Source of the DNA: Limimonas halophila
Lineage (GTDB): Bacteria > Pseudomonadota > Alphaproteobacteria > Kiloniellales > Rhodovibrionaceae
Direction: 5' to 3'
NCBI RefSeq assembly: GCF_900100655.1
Contig: NZ_FNCE01000001.1
Location: 248,001-312,000, forward strand
Length of the DNA: 64,000 bases
How positions within the stretch are numbered: position 1 is the first letter of the stretch; every line of letters begins with the position of its first letter. Made by a program: the position numbers and the translations under genes. The notes below the pieces were generated by a model. It searched no databases. It was not told where the DNA came from and saw only the letters and a list, made by a program, of their open reading frames with translations. This document shows, in pieces, positions 49,222 to 57,939 of the stretch.

Positions 49222-49737
49222 TCAGACGGTCGACCCGGTGTCGGCGGGTTGGCGGAGCAGGGTGTCGAGCGGCGGCTGCGTCTGCTTGATCGCCTTGGTG
49301 ACGACGTAGGTGAAATAGCGCTCGATGCCGATGTCGCGCGCCAGCAGGTCCTCGATCAGCTGCTGGTAATGGCCCATGTCGCGCGCGACCACCTGGAGCA
49401 GGTAGTCCATGCCGCCGCCGATGGCGTGGCAGGCCACGATCTCGGGAATCTCCATGATCGTGGCTTCGAAGCGCTCGAAGTCGTGGGCGGCGTGTTTGGC
49501 CAGCGTGACCTCGACGAAGATGGTCGCCGCCGAAACGAGGCGGTCGAGGTCGATGTCGGCGTGGTAGCCGCGGACGTAGCCGGCGCGCTCCAGGCGCTTG
49601 ACGCGCTCGTGGCACGGGCTGGGCGACAGCCCCACGGCATCGGCGAGGCGGAGCTTCGTGATCCGCCCCTCCCGCTGCAACACCGTCAGGATGCGCAGGT
49701 CGAGCGCGTCCAGCCTGGGCTGCGTGCCGCCGGTCAT
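49222..49737 (-). CDS. Lrp/AsnC-family regulator, probable DoeX
   Basis: A 171-residue regulator. The N-terminal helix-turn-helix reads ITKLRLADAVGLSPSPCHER and the C-terminal part is an amino-acid-binding RAM domain (ATIFVEVTLAKHAAHDF, VACHAIGGGMDYLLQVVARD). In ectoine-degrading bacteria an Lrp-type gene, doeX, accompanies doeA and doeB, and this is the likely counterpart. ATG 49737 begins the conserved LDALDLRIL start; the frame extends to 49839 through repeat copy 3, which is not plausible coding. It lies upstream of ald on the same strand and may also control it. Confidence 0.82.
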   Translation of the reverse strand: MTGGTQPRLDALDLRILTVLQREGRITKLRLADAVGLSPSPCHERVKRLERAGYVRGYHADIDLDRLVSAATIFVEVTLAKHAAHDFERFEATIMEIPEIVACHAIGGGMDYLLQVVARDMGHYQQLIEDLLARDIGIERYFTYVVTKAIKQTQPPLDTLLRQPADTGSTV

Positions 49738-49792
49738 GGTCCTCCGCCCGGGTGGCGGCCGGCGCCCTGATGGTGCGAGCGCCGGCCGGTCC

Positions 49793-49910
49793 CTAGGGCA
49801 TGATGAGGTCAGGCTGCATAAGCCTGGACTCTTCATCATGCCCGCACATGAATGACATAGAGCGCGATGCGGCTCGTCAGATGATTCTCCGTCGTCTCAT
49901 AGCGCTCTAG
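49793..49910 (+). repeat. two-hairpin dispersed repeat, copy 3
   Basis: Bounded by CTAG at both ends (49793-49796, 49907-49910). Hairpin 1: GGGCATGATGA/TCATCATGCCC with inner AGGCT/AGCCT. Hairpin 2: TAGAGCGC/GCGCTCTA (49858-49865/49902-49909). Compared with copies 1 and 2 the second stem has changed T-A to C-G on both sides. It occupies most of the gap between the Lrp-type gene and doeB. Confidence 0.85.
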
Positions 49911-50025
49911 CCGTGTTCCCTGCCGCCCGGACCCATGGGCCGGGCGATTCCCATCCGGGCGATCTTGTCCCCGTTTCCCCGGGGGCGGGCAAGCTCGGCG
50001 TTGTGTGCGCTGCCGCGCCGCCGCG

Positions 50026-51084
50026 TCAGCGGTCGGTGTCGATCGCGATCACGCCCAGGCAGTCGCCCGAGTTGGCGACGCCGGGCCAGCGCCGGCCGAT
50101 CAGCATGCCCGAGCGCCCGGCGTGGTAAACGGCGGGCTCGGCGGCGGTCTTTTCGATGTTGTGGATGCGCGCGACCGGTTGCCCGGCTTCCACCTGCTCG
50201 CCCAGGTCCACCAGCGGCTCCAGCAGGCCGTTGTCGTCGGCGATGACGTAGGAGTTGGCGTCGGGCGTATCCATCATGCGCGTGCGCGGCTGCGCCGCCG
50301 GGCTGCCGTGCCCGTCGGCCTGCGTGATCTCGAAGTGGTTGAGCATGTTGCGCGCACAGCGCTCGGCCAGGGCGATGCTGTTCGGGGTGGCGGTGCCGCC
50401 GCCGCCCAGTTCGGTGAAGACGAAGACCTTGCCCGCGCCCTCGACGACGCCGTCGATCTCGCCCTCGGCGTCGAGTTCGTCGATGATGAGGGAGTGCGGG
50501 GCGTTGATGGCCTTGAGCGTGTCCAGGTTGCGCTGGAACTGGCGCTGGTCGTGCAGGTAGTGCATCGCCGCCAGCGGCTCGAACGACAGCGTCTTGCCGC
50601 CCGCGTGGAGGTCCAGGACGCCGTCGACCATCGGCAGGAGGGTGCTGGTGACGTAGTGGCAGATCATCTGCGTCACCGTGCCCGTCCGGGCGCCGGGGAA
50701 GGCGCGGTTCATGTTCACGCCGTCCAGCGGCGAGACGCGCGTGGCCGCGCGGACCGCCGGCGGGTTGAGGGCGGGAATGATGATGACGCGGCCGTTCACG
50801 TCCTCCGGCCGCAGCTCGCGGGCGAGCTTGCTCAGCGCGATGGGACCCTCGAACTCGTCACCGTGGTTGCCGCCGGTGAGCATGACCGCGTTGCCGAGGT
50901 TGTCGGCGAAGCGCTGGATCAGTGTGATCGGCACCCGCACCGCGCCCCACGCGGACTCGTTCGACGAGTAGGGGACGTTCAGGTGGCCGTGCTGCTTGCC
51001 CTCCGCGCTCCAGTCCACGGTCGCTGTGACGCGTGGCGGCAGTTCGTCCGCGTAGGGGTGATACCCCGATGCGCTCATATCCAT
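50026..51084 (-). CDS. doeB: N2-acetyl-L-2,4-diaminobutanoate deacetylase DoeB
   Basis: A 352-residue zinc deacylase of the succinylglutamate desuccinylase/aspartoacylase family. Zinc ligands are His and Glu in GGNHGDEFEG and His in LDLHAGGK; substrate Arg is in MNRAFPGARTG. DoeB removes acetate from N-acetyl-diaminobutyrate made by DoeA. The C-terminus (HNIEKTAAEP ... GMLIGRR) is the family beta-barrel. ATG 51084 has GGGGAGG upstream; ATG 51078 is close by. The gene lies between the Lrp-type gene and the TRAP binding protein gene. Confidence 0.88.
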   Translation of the reverse strand: MDMSASGYHPYADELPPRVTATVDWSAEGKQHGHLNVPYSSNESAWGAVRVPITLIQRFADNLGNAVMLTGGNHGDEFEGPIALSKLARELRPEDVNGRVIIIPALNPPAVRAATRVSPLDGVNMNRAFPGARTGTVTQMICHYVTSTLLPMVDGVLDLHAGGKTLSFEPLAAMHYLHDQRQFQRNLDTLKAINAPHSLIIDELDAEGEIDGVVEGAGKVFVFTELGGGGTATPNSIALAERCARNMLNHFEITQADGHGSPAAQPRTRMMDTPDANSYVIADDNGLLEPLVDLGEQVEAGQPVARIHNIEKTAAEPAVYHAGRSGMLIGRRWPGVANSGDCLGVIAIDTDR

Positions 51085-51199
51085 TCCCGACCTCCCCACG
51101 GGTTTAGACGATGGGTTCGGTGCCGATGCGGACGCCGGACATGAAGCGGCCGGGGCGAGCCCCGGCCGCACACGTCCCGGCTTGTCGCCCGGCGTGCTT

Positions 51200-52249
51200 T
51201 TAGTTGGTCACCTCGGCCTCGGCGTCCTCGAACGCCTTGGTGAGCTTCTCGAGGATGCGCTTGCCGTCCTCGCCGGTCATCTCGACGTACTTGTCACGCA
51301 CCTGCTCGGCACGCTCGCGGAAGACGTCGCGCTGCTCCTCGGACAGCCGGATCATCTCGAGCTCCGGCTTGGCTTCCTTGATCTTCTCCAGGCGCTCCTT
51401 GTTGTACTCGCGCTGCTTGGGGAAGATGTAGTCCGTCGCCTCTTCGATGGACTCGTCGAGGATCTGGCGCTTCTCCTCGGAAAGACCATTGTACCAGTCG
51501 TTCCCTGTCACGACGGAGGTGGTGAACTCCTGCTGGCCGGCCCAGATCATGTGACTCTGGACCTCGTAGAACTTCATCTCCTGGATCGCGAAGATCGGGT
51601 TCACCTGGCCGTCGATCGTGCCGAGCTGCAGCGCGGAGTAGACCTCACCATAGGCCATGGGGGTCGGCGTGGCGCCGAAGGACTTGTAGGCCTCGGTCAG
51701 CAGCGGCGAGGTCATCGTCCGCATCTTGAAGCCGTCGAAGTCCGCGGGCTTCGTGATCTTCTTGTTGGCGGTCCAGACCATCTCCCCCTCGGGATACATG
51801 GTCAGGATCTCCAGGCCCTTCTTGCGCAGGGAATCGCCGAGATCGTCGTAGATCACGTCGGCGGAATCGAGGACCTTCTTGGTCGCCTCGTCGTTCTGGG
51901 AGAGCAGATAGGGGATGGAGAAGACCTGCATCTCCTCGACGACCGAGCCGAGGTGGCCGGGCGAGGCGTTGGTGATCTGGACGGCGTTGGTCTGCACCAG
52001 CTCCGTCAGATCGCCCGAGGTGCCGAGCTGGCCGTAGGGGAAGATGCTGACGGTGATGTCACCGCCGGACTTCTCCTTCACCAGCTCCGCGAACTTTTCG
52101 GCGAAGGCGTCCTGAACGCTGCCGTCGACCTCCTCGAGGGCGAACTTCCAGGTTTCGGCCTGCGCGTCCTTGGCGGGCGCGGCGAACCCGGCCGCCAGCG
52201 CGAGCGCGGCGAGACCGGCCGTGGCAGTGAACGAAAAGCGCTTACGCAT
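51200..52249 (-). CDS. teaA: TRAP transporter substrate-binding protein, TeaA-like (ectoine)
   Basis: A 349-residue DctP-family periplasmic protein. The signal peptide covers about residues 1-31 (ending KDAQA). The mature sequence resembles ectoine-binding TeaA: EEVDGSVQDAFAEKF, LEILTMYPEGEMVWTA, MRTMTSPLLTEAYKSFGATP and GTIDGQVNPIF. It should deliver ectoine or hydroxyectoine to the DctQ/DctM permease. The permease genes are not adjacent: they lie 1.7 kb away on the other strand, beyond the regulator gene. GGGAGGTAGC precedes the ATG. Confidence 0.88.
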   Translation of the reverse strand: MRKRFSFTATAGLAALALAAGFAAPAKDAQAETWKFALEEVDGSVQDAFAEKFAELVKEKSGGDITVSIFPYGQLGTSGDLTELVQTNAVQITNASPGHLGSVVEEMQVFSIPYLLSQNDEATKKVLDSADVIYDDLGDSLRKKGLEILTMYPEGEMVWTANKKITKPADFDGFKMRTMTSPLLTEAYKSFGATPTPMAYGEVYSALQLGTIDGQVNPIFAIQEMKFYEVQSHMIWAGQQEFTTSVVTGNDWYNGLSEEKRQILDESIEEATDYIFPKQREYNKERLEKIKEAKPELEMIRLSEEQRDVFRERAEQVRDKYVEMTGEDGKRILEKLTKAFEDAEAEVTN

Positions 52250-52415
52250 GGAAGAGCTACCTCCCTGTGGGTTATAGCCCGGTTGGGGCCGCGGTTGATC
52301 CCGGGAATTTCCCCACCGGGCCGCTCCTTGCTTGCGACCCGTGCACCGTGTCGGCTACACGCAATGAAGTATCCTTGGCAGCTTCAATGTTCCGGTTCAA
52401 GAGAAGCATTGTCCC

Positions 52416-53807
52416 ATGACAGAATGGCAACCGGATATCGAGGGACGGCCGGGACCGCGCTACCGCGCCATCGCCGACGCGGTTGTCGAGGCCGTCGACG
52501 CGGGGAATCTGGCGCCGGGAACCCGGTTGCCGACGCACCGCCGGCTCGCCCAGCGGCTGGACGTCAGCGTCCACACCGTCTCGCAAGCCTACGCCGAACT
52601 GTCCCGCCGGGGTTACGTCGCAGGTGAAACCGGGCGCGGAACCTTCGTGCAGTGGCCGCGGCGCGAACTGACCGGCACCTCCGTCACCGAACAGCGCCAG
52701 GCAGGGGTGCTCGACCTCTCGGTGGTGCGGCCCGTCACCGGCCCGGTGCACAGCCAGCGCCTGCGCGCGGCCTACGCGGCGCTGGCGGCGGACAGCGACC
52801 ACACCAGCATGCTGGCCTGCCGGCCCATCGCCGGGCTGCCGCCGCACCGCGAAGCTGGGGCGCGCTGGCTCGGCCGGCTCGGCGTGAAGGTGCCCGCGGA
52901 CAACGTCCTCGTTTGCAACGGCGCGGCGCACGGGCTGACGGTGGCGCTGGCCACACTCGTGGAGCCGGGCGACATCGTGCTCACGGAATCGTTAACGGAT
53001 CACGGCACGATCGCGCTCGCTAACGTGCTGCACTTCCGGCTGCGCGGTGTGGCTATGGACGGCGAAGGCATGCGCCCGGATGCGCTGGAGCAGGCCTGCG
53101 CCACGCAGCGCGTGAAGGCCATCGTGCTCACGCCGAACCTGCAGAACCCCACCACGGCGACGATGAGCGCCGAGCGCCGCGCGGCCATCGCCGAGATCGC
53201 GGCGCGCCACGGCGTCGTCGTCATCGAGAACGACGTCTTCCGCCCGCTGCTGAGCGAGGCGCCGGCGCCGGTGTGGGCGCACGCGCCGGAGTGGGTGTGC
53301 TACCTGACCACCTTCACGAAGAGCGTCATGCCCGGGCTGCGTGTGGGCTACCTCACCGCGGCGAGCCCGCTCCAGCACCGCATGGCCGCGCGGCTGCGCG
53401 CGACGAGCTGGATGGCGAATCCGCTCACGGCCGAGATCGCCATGCGCTGGCTGGACGACGGCACGATCGAGGAGCTGATCGCCTGGCAGCGGCGCGAAAT
53501 GACCCGCCGCAACGCCCGCGCCCGCGAGCTGCTGGCCGGCTACACCTTCGCCGGGCAGCGCGAGGGGCTGCACATCTGGCTGGACCTGCCGGAGCCCTGG
53601 CGCGCCGACAACTTCGCCCAGCAGGTGCGCCTGCGCGACGTGGCCGTGACCACGCTGGAGCCCTTCGTCGTCGGCCTGGGCGGGGAGCCGCACGCCGTGC
53701 GCCTGTGCCTGGGCGCGCTGCTGGACGACGACGAGGTGGAGCGCGCGCTGACCACGATAACCGAGGTGCTCGCGGTGGGCCCGGAGCCCGCCTATCTGAA
53801 CGTGTGA
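52416..53807 (+). CDS. enuR: MocR/GabR-type PLP-dependent regulator, EnuR-like
   Basis: A 463-residue regulator. Residues ~10-80 are a GntR winged helix (TRLPTHRRLAQRLDVSVHTV) and residues ~110-460 are an aminotransferase-like domain with the PLP-binding Lys expected in YLTTFTKSVMPGLR. EnuR regulates ectoine uptake and catabolism and senses intermediates through PLP. The gene stands between the two arms of the cluster, divergent from the TRAP binding protein gene, as expected for the local regulator. Start ATG 52416 keeps the WQPDIEGRPGPRYRAIADAV family start. Confidence 0.87.
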   Translation: MTEWQPDIEGRPGPRYRAIADAVVEAVDAGNLAPGTRLPTHRRLAQRLDVSVHTVSQAYAELSRRGYVAGETGRGTFVQWPRRELTGTSVTEQRQAGVLDLSVVRPVTGPVHSQRLRAAYAALAADSDHTSMLACRPIAGLPPHREAGARWLGRLGVKVPADNVLVCNGAAHGLTVALATLVEPGDIVLTESLTDHGTIALANVLHFRLRGVAMDGEGMRPDALEQACATQRVKAIVLTPNLQNPTTATMSAERRAAIAEIAARHGVVVIENDVFRPLLSEAPAPVWAHAPEWVCYLTTFTKSVMPGLRVGYLTAASPLQHRMAARLRATSWMANPLTAEIAMRWLDDGTIEELIAWQRREMTRRNARARELLAGYTFAGQREGLHIWLDLPEPWRADNFAQQVRLRDVAVTTLEPFVVGLGGEPHAVRLCLGALLDDDEVERALTTITEVLAVGPEPAYLNV

Positions 53808-53827
53808 GCCGCCACCGTCCTGGCCGT

Positions 53828-53879
53828 TTGTCCAGGTTGTCCAGCTTGCAATTGACAGGTTTCTTGCCCGGGCTACCCT
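53828..53879 (+). promoter_or_regulatory. promoter and direct repeats before the TRAP permease operon
   Basis: TTGACA at 53852-53857 and TACCCT at 53874-53879 (16-base spacer) form a sigma-70-like promoter. Just upstream, TTGTCCAG occurs twice as a direct repeat (53828-53835 and 53837-53844). MocR-type regulators often bind direct repeats, so this may be an EnuR operator; that is inference. Confidence 0.5.
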
Positions 53880-53919
53880 GCGGACCGGTTGGTGTCACGG
53901 CACAAAGGTGCCCACTGTC

Positions 53920-54531
53920 ATGGAATCACAGCTTTCGGTGTCGCGGCCGCGGTCCAAGGGTGCCCTGAGCGCCCTCGTCCGGGTGCTGGGTTTCGTGGAC
54001 ACGGCGATCGGCCATCTGGAAGCCGTGCTGCTCGGCCTCGGCATCCTGCTGATGGCGGGCAACACGGTCGCCAACGTCGTCGGGCGCACGGTCTTCGAGC
54101 AGTCGATCTTCTTCTCGGAAGAGCTGAACCAGTTCCTGATCGTCCTGGTGACCTTCGTGGGCGCCGGCTACGCTGCCCGCCACGGCCGGCACATCCGCAT
54201 GTCGGCGCTGTACGATCAGCTCAATCACCTCGGCCGCAAGATCCTCATGGTCGTCATCTGCGCGGGCACGGCGGCGGTGATGTTCTTCCTGGCCTATTAC
54301 TCGGCCGTGTATGTGATCGACGTGGCCCAAGGCGGGGAGGTGACGTCTTCGCTGCGGCTTCCGGTCTACTGGACGCTGCTGTGGATTCCGGTGGGGCTGA
54401 CGATCACCGGCATCCAATACGTGCTCACGCTGGTTCGCAACCTGATTTCCGAGGACGTCTACGTCTCCTTCTCGCAGGTTGACGCCTACGAGGACCCGGA
54501 AGCCCATACCGGCGCGGACGCATCGGTTTAA
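53920..54531 (+). CDS. teaB: TRAP transporter small permease (DctQ)
   Basis: A 203-residue membrane protein with four hydrophobic segments (about residues 30-55, 65-90, 110-135 and 150-175) and the DctQ-like segment FSEELNQFLIVLVTFVGAGY followed by AARHGRHIRM. It is the small subunit of the ectoine TRAP transporter, paired with the large permease 27 bases downstream. ATG 53920 is preferred; a GTG four codons earlier is possible. Confidence 0.88.
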   Translation: MESQLSVSRPRSKGALSALVRVLGFVDTAIGHLEAVLLGLGILLMAGNTVANVVGRTVFEQSIFFSEELNQFLIVLVTFVGAGYAARHGRHIRMSALYDQLNHLGRKILMVVICAGTAAVMFFLAYYSAVYVIDVAQGGEVTSSLRLPVYWTLLWIPVGLTITGIQYVLTLVRNLISEDVYVSFSQVDAYEDPEAHTGADASV

Positions 54532-54558
54532 GCCAGAACAGCAGGACGGGGCGCGGCG

Positions 54559-55839
54559 ATGGCAACGGCGATGATCATCCTCATGGTGACCCTGCTGGTG
54601 CTGGGCTTTCCCATGATGATCCCGCTTTTCGGGGCCGCGATTCTGGCGTTCGTCGTCTTCAATCCGATGCTTACCCCCACCATCATGGTTCAGCAGATGG
54701 TGTCGGGCATCTCGCCGACCTCGCTCATCGCGGTTCCGATGTTCATCTTTGCCGCGGATATCGTCACCAAGGGGCAGGTGGTTCAGCGCCTGCTGGACAT
54801 GGTGATGAGCTTCGTCGGCCACGTGCGCGGCGGGCTGGCGATCACCTCGGCCGTGACCTGCACGCTCTTCGGCGCCGTCTCCGGCTCGACGCAGGCGGCC
54901 GTGGTCGCCGTGGGCGGGCCGCTGCGCCCGCGCATGCTGCGCGCCGGCTACAAGGACGACTTCGTCATGGCGTTGACCATCAACGCCAGCGACATCGCCA
55001 TGCTGATTCCGCCGTCGATCGCCATGATCGTCTTCGGCGTGGTTTCCGGCGCGTCCATCGGCGAGATGTTCATCGCCGGCCTGGGGCCGGGCATCCTGAT
55101 CCTGCTGCTGTTCGCCGGCTACTGCTACATCAAGGCCAAGCGCGACGGCATTCCGGTGGAGGCCGCGAGTTCCTGGCGCGAGCGGCTGACCAGCATGCGC
55201 AAGGCGCTGCTGCCGCTCGGCTTTCCGGCGATCATCGTGGGCGGCATCTATGGCGGCATCTTCACGCCCACCGAGGCGGCGGCCGTGTGCGTGGTCTACG
55301 CCCTCATCCTGGAAGTTGGCATCTTCCGCTCGGTGAAGCTCAGCGAAATCCCGAGCCTGGCGCTGTCCACGGGCATGATCACGGCGGTGGTCTTCATCCT
55401 GGTCGCCGCCGGCGCCGCCTTCTCCTGGGCAATCTCCTTCGAGCAGATCCCGCAGCAGCTCCTGAGCGGCATCGGCCTGACGGAGGCGGGGCGCTACGAG
55501 ATCCTCTTCGCCATCGCCATCGCCTTCTTCATCGGCTGCATGTTCGTCGACCCGATCGTCGTCATCCTGGTGCTCACCCCGATCTTCGCGCCCATCACGC
55601 AGGCGGCCGGGATCGACCCCGTGCTCGTGGGCATCATCGTGACGCTGCAGGTGGCGATCGGCTCGGCGACGCCGCCGTTCGGGTGCGACATCTTCACGGC
55701 CATCGCGGTCTTCCGCCGGCCGTACTTCGACGTCATCCGCGGCACGCCGCCCTTCATCCTGATGCTGCTGGCGGTGGCCGTGCTGCTGATCTTCGTGCCG
55801 GAAATCGCGCTGGGCCTGCGCGACCTGGCCTTCCGCTGA
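54559..55839 (+). CDS. teaC: TRAP transporter large permease (DctM)
   Basis: A 426-residue, mostly hydrophobic permease with about 12 membrane segments. Family motifs include GAVSGSTQAAVVAVGGPL, PPSIAMIVFGVVSG, FTPTEAAAVCVVYAL and GSATPPFG. It should use the sodium gradient to take up ectoine bound by the TeaA-like protein. It follows the small permease and precedes eutB by 34 bases, so uptake and catabolic genes share an operon. Confidence 0.9.
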   Translation: MATAMIILMVTLLVLGFPMMIPLFGAAILAFVVFNPMLTPTIMVQQMVSGISPTSLIAVPMFIFAADIVTKGQVVQRLLDMVMSFVGHVRGGLAITSAVTCTLFGAVSGSTQAAVVAVGGPLRPRMLRAGYKDDFVMALTINASDIAMLIPPSIAMIVFGVVSGASIGEMFIAGLGPGILILLLFAGYCYIKAKRDGIPVEAASSWRERLTSMRKALLPLGFPAIIVGGIYGGIFTPTEAAAVCVVYALILEVGIFRSVKLSEIPSLALSTGMITAVVFILVAAGAAFSWAISFEQIPQQLLSGIGLTEAGRYEILFAIAIAFFIGCMFVDPIVVILVLTPIFAPITQAAGIDPVLVGIIVTLQVAIGSATPPFGCDIFTAIAVFRRPYFDVIRGTPPFILMLLAVAVLLIFVPEIALGLRDLAFR

Positions 55840-55873
55840 CCGCTCGTCACACACGAAAGGAGCCTTCCCCGCG

Positions 55874-56872
55874 ATGACCGCGTTCGCCGTCACGCCGCGC
55901 GACGTCTACCGCGCGCAACAAACCCTCGCCGGCCGGGTTCAGCGCACACCGCTGGTGCCCGCGTTCGGGCTGTCGCGCGAACTCGGGGCGGACATCTCGC
56001 TCAAGCTGGAATGCTTTCAGGACACCATGGCGTTCAAGCAGCGCGGCGCCACCAACGCGGTTGCCAACCTGCCGGCCGACAAGCGCCAGCGCGGCGTCGT
56101 CGCGGTGTCCACGGGCAACCACGGCCGCGGCGTCGCCTACGCCGCGAAGCGTCTCGGCATCCGCGCGGTGATCGTGATGTCGCGCCTGGTGCCGGAGAAC
56201 AAGATCCGCGCCATCCGCGATCTGGGCGCCGAGGTGCAGATCCACGGCGACAGCCAGGACGAAGCGTTCGAGCGCCAGGCCGAGCTGGAGGCCCAGGAAG
56301 GCCTGACGCCGGTGCTGCCCTTCGACCACCCCGACGTCATCGCGGGGCAGGGCACGATCGCGCTGGAAATGCTGGCCGACCGGCCGGATCTGGATACGCT
56401 GCTGGTGCCGCTCTCGGGCGGCGGGCTGATCGCCGGCATGGCGATCGCGGCCAAGGCCATCGCGCCGGACATCAAGGTGGTCGGTATCTCGATGGACCAC
56501 GGCGCGGCCATGGCGGCATCCCTGCGCGCGGGCAAGCCGGTGGCCGTGACCGAGGGGCCGAGCCTGGCCGACAGCCTGGGCGGGGGCATCGGCCTGGACA
56601 ACGCGCACACCTTCGCCATGACCCGCGAGCTGGTGGACGACGTGGTCCTGGTGTCGGAGGCGGAAATCGCCGCGGCCATGCGGCTGATCTACCGGGAGGA
56701 GCGCGTCGTCGCCGAGGGTGCCTGCACCGTTGGCATCGCCGCGCTGATGACCGGCCGTGTGGCGGCCGAGGGCGCGATCGGCGTGCCCATCACCGGCCGC
56801 AACATCGACCCCGAGCTGTTCCGGCGCGTGCTCGCCGAAGAGCCGGTGGAAACCCTCCTCGGCGCGAGCTGA
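55874..56872 (+). CDS. eutB: hydroxyectoine utilisation dehydratase EutB
   Basis: A 332-residue fold type II PLP enzyme of the threonine dehydratase family. PLP Lys is in MAFKQRGATNAV, the Asn-binding loop is STGNHGRG, and the glycine phosphate loop is LSGGGLIAG; the later segment PSLADSLGGGIGL is also typical. EutB acts with EutC in converting hydroxyectoine-derived intermediates toward the ectoine pathway. AAAGGAG precedes the ATG. It lies between the TRAP permease and eutC genes. No eutA gene was recognised. Confidence 0.87.
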   Translation: MTAFAVTPRDVYRAQQTLAGRVQRTPLVPAFGLSRELGADISLKLECFQDTMAFKQRGATNAVANLPADKRQRGVVAVSTGNHGRGVAYAAKRLGIRAVIVMSRLVPENKIRAIRDLGAEVQIHGDSQDEAFERQAELEAQEGLTPVLPFDHPDVIAGQGTIALEMLADRPDLDTLLVPLSGGGLIAGMAIAAKAIAPDIKVVGISMDHGAAMAASLRAGKPVAVTEGPSLADSLGGGIGLDNAHTFAMTRELVDDVVLVSEAEIAAAMRLIYREERVVAEGACTVGIAALMTGRVAAEGAIGVPITGRNIDPELFRRVLAEEPVETLLGAS

Positions 56873-56912
56873 GCGGCGCCCGTTTTCGCGGAAACAGAGG
56901 AGACGACCCGGG

Positions 56913-57905
56913 ATGCCGGAGATCACCATCCTGACGGAGCAGGAGCTGCGCCAGTGCGCCGCCGTCGACGCGGGCGCGGTGGAGATCGTCAGCGACGCCT
57001 TTTCGCGCCTCGCGCGCGGCGGCGTGCAGATGCCGCCCGTGATGCGCCTGGACGTGGCCGAGCACAATGGCGAGGTCGACGTGAAGACGGCCTACGTGCC
57101 CGGATTCGACGGCTTCGCCATCAAGGTCTCGCCCGGCTTCTTCGACAACCCGAAGCTCGGGCTGGCGAGTGTCAACGGCCTGATGATCCTGCACGATTCC
57201 CGCACTGGGGTGGTCCGCGCGGTGATGCTGGACAACGGCTACCTGACCGACGTGCGCACCGCCGCCGCCGGGGCGGTCGCGGCCCGCCACCTCGCGCCCG
57301 AGCGCGTCGGCACGGCCGCCGTGTTGGGCGCGGGGGTGCAGGCGCGCCTGCAGCTCAAGGCGCTGACGCTCGTGCGCCCGGTCGAGCGCGCGGTGATCTG
57401 GGCGCGCGACGGGGAGAAGGCGCGCGCCTGCGCCGGCGAGCTGGCGGACGAGCTGGGCATCCCGGTGGAGGCCGCCGCCGACGCCCGAACGGCCGTCGAG
57501 CAGGCGCAGGCCGTCATCACGACCACGCCCGCGGGCTCGCCCATCCTGCATTGGGACTGGCTCCAGCCCGGGACACACGTCACCTGCATGGGCTCCGACG
57601 CTGACAGCAAGAACGAGGTCGCGCCCGCCGTGCTGGCCAACGCCGACGGCCTGGTGGTGGACAGCCGCAGCCAATGCGCGGCCATGGGCGAGCTTCACCA
57701 CGCCATCGCCCAGGGCGCGCTGCCGGCGGACATCCAGCCGGCGGAACTCGGGCAGGTGATCAACGGCGAGCTTCCCGGCCGGCAGGCTGCTGATGAGGTC
57801 ACGGTCGCCGACCTGACCGGCACCGGCGTGCAGGACACCGCCATCGCCGTGCGCGCGGAGCGCCGTGCCACGGAGCTGGGCCTGGGCACGCGCGTCCAGG
57901 CGTGA
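56913..57905 (+). CDS. eutC: ectoine utilisation protein EutC (ornithine cyclodeaminase family)
   Basis: A 330-residue NAD(P)-binding protein of the ornithine cyclodeaminase/mu-crystallin family. The substrate Lys is in GFAIKVSPGFF, YLTDVRTAAAGAV is the family core, and the dinucleotide fold is AAVLGAGVQARLQLKAL. In ectoine gene clusters EutC works next to EutB in hydroxyectoine breakdown. ATG 56913 has AGAGGAG upstream; the frame extends into eutB but without a ribosome site. doeA follows after 34 bases. Confidence 0.87.
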   Translation: MPEITILTEQELRQCAAVDAGAVEIVSDAFSRLARGGVQMPPVMRLDVAEHNGEVDVKTAYVPGFDGFAIKVSPGFFDNPKLGLASVNGLMILHDSRTGVVRAVMLDNGYLTDVRTAAAGAVAARHLAPERVGTAAVLGAGVQARLQLKALTLVRPVERAVIWARDGEKARACAGELADELGIPVEAAADARTAVEQAQAVITTTPAGSPILHWDWLQPGTHVTCMGSDADSKNEVAPAVLANADGLVVDSRSQCAAMGELHHAIAQGALPADIQPAELGQVINGELPGRQAADEVTVADLTGTGVQDTAIAVRAERRATELGLGTRVQA

Positions 57906-57939
57906 CGACCCCAATAGCTAACCGACGGATGACCCCGCG

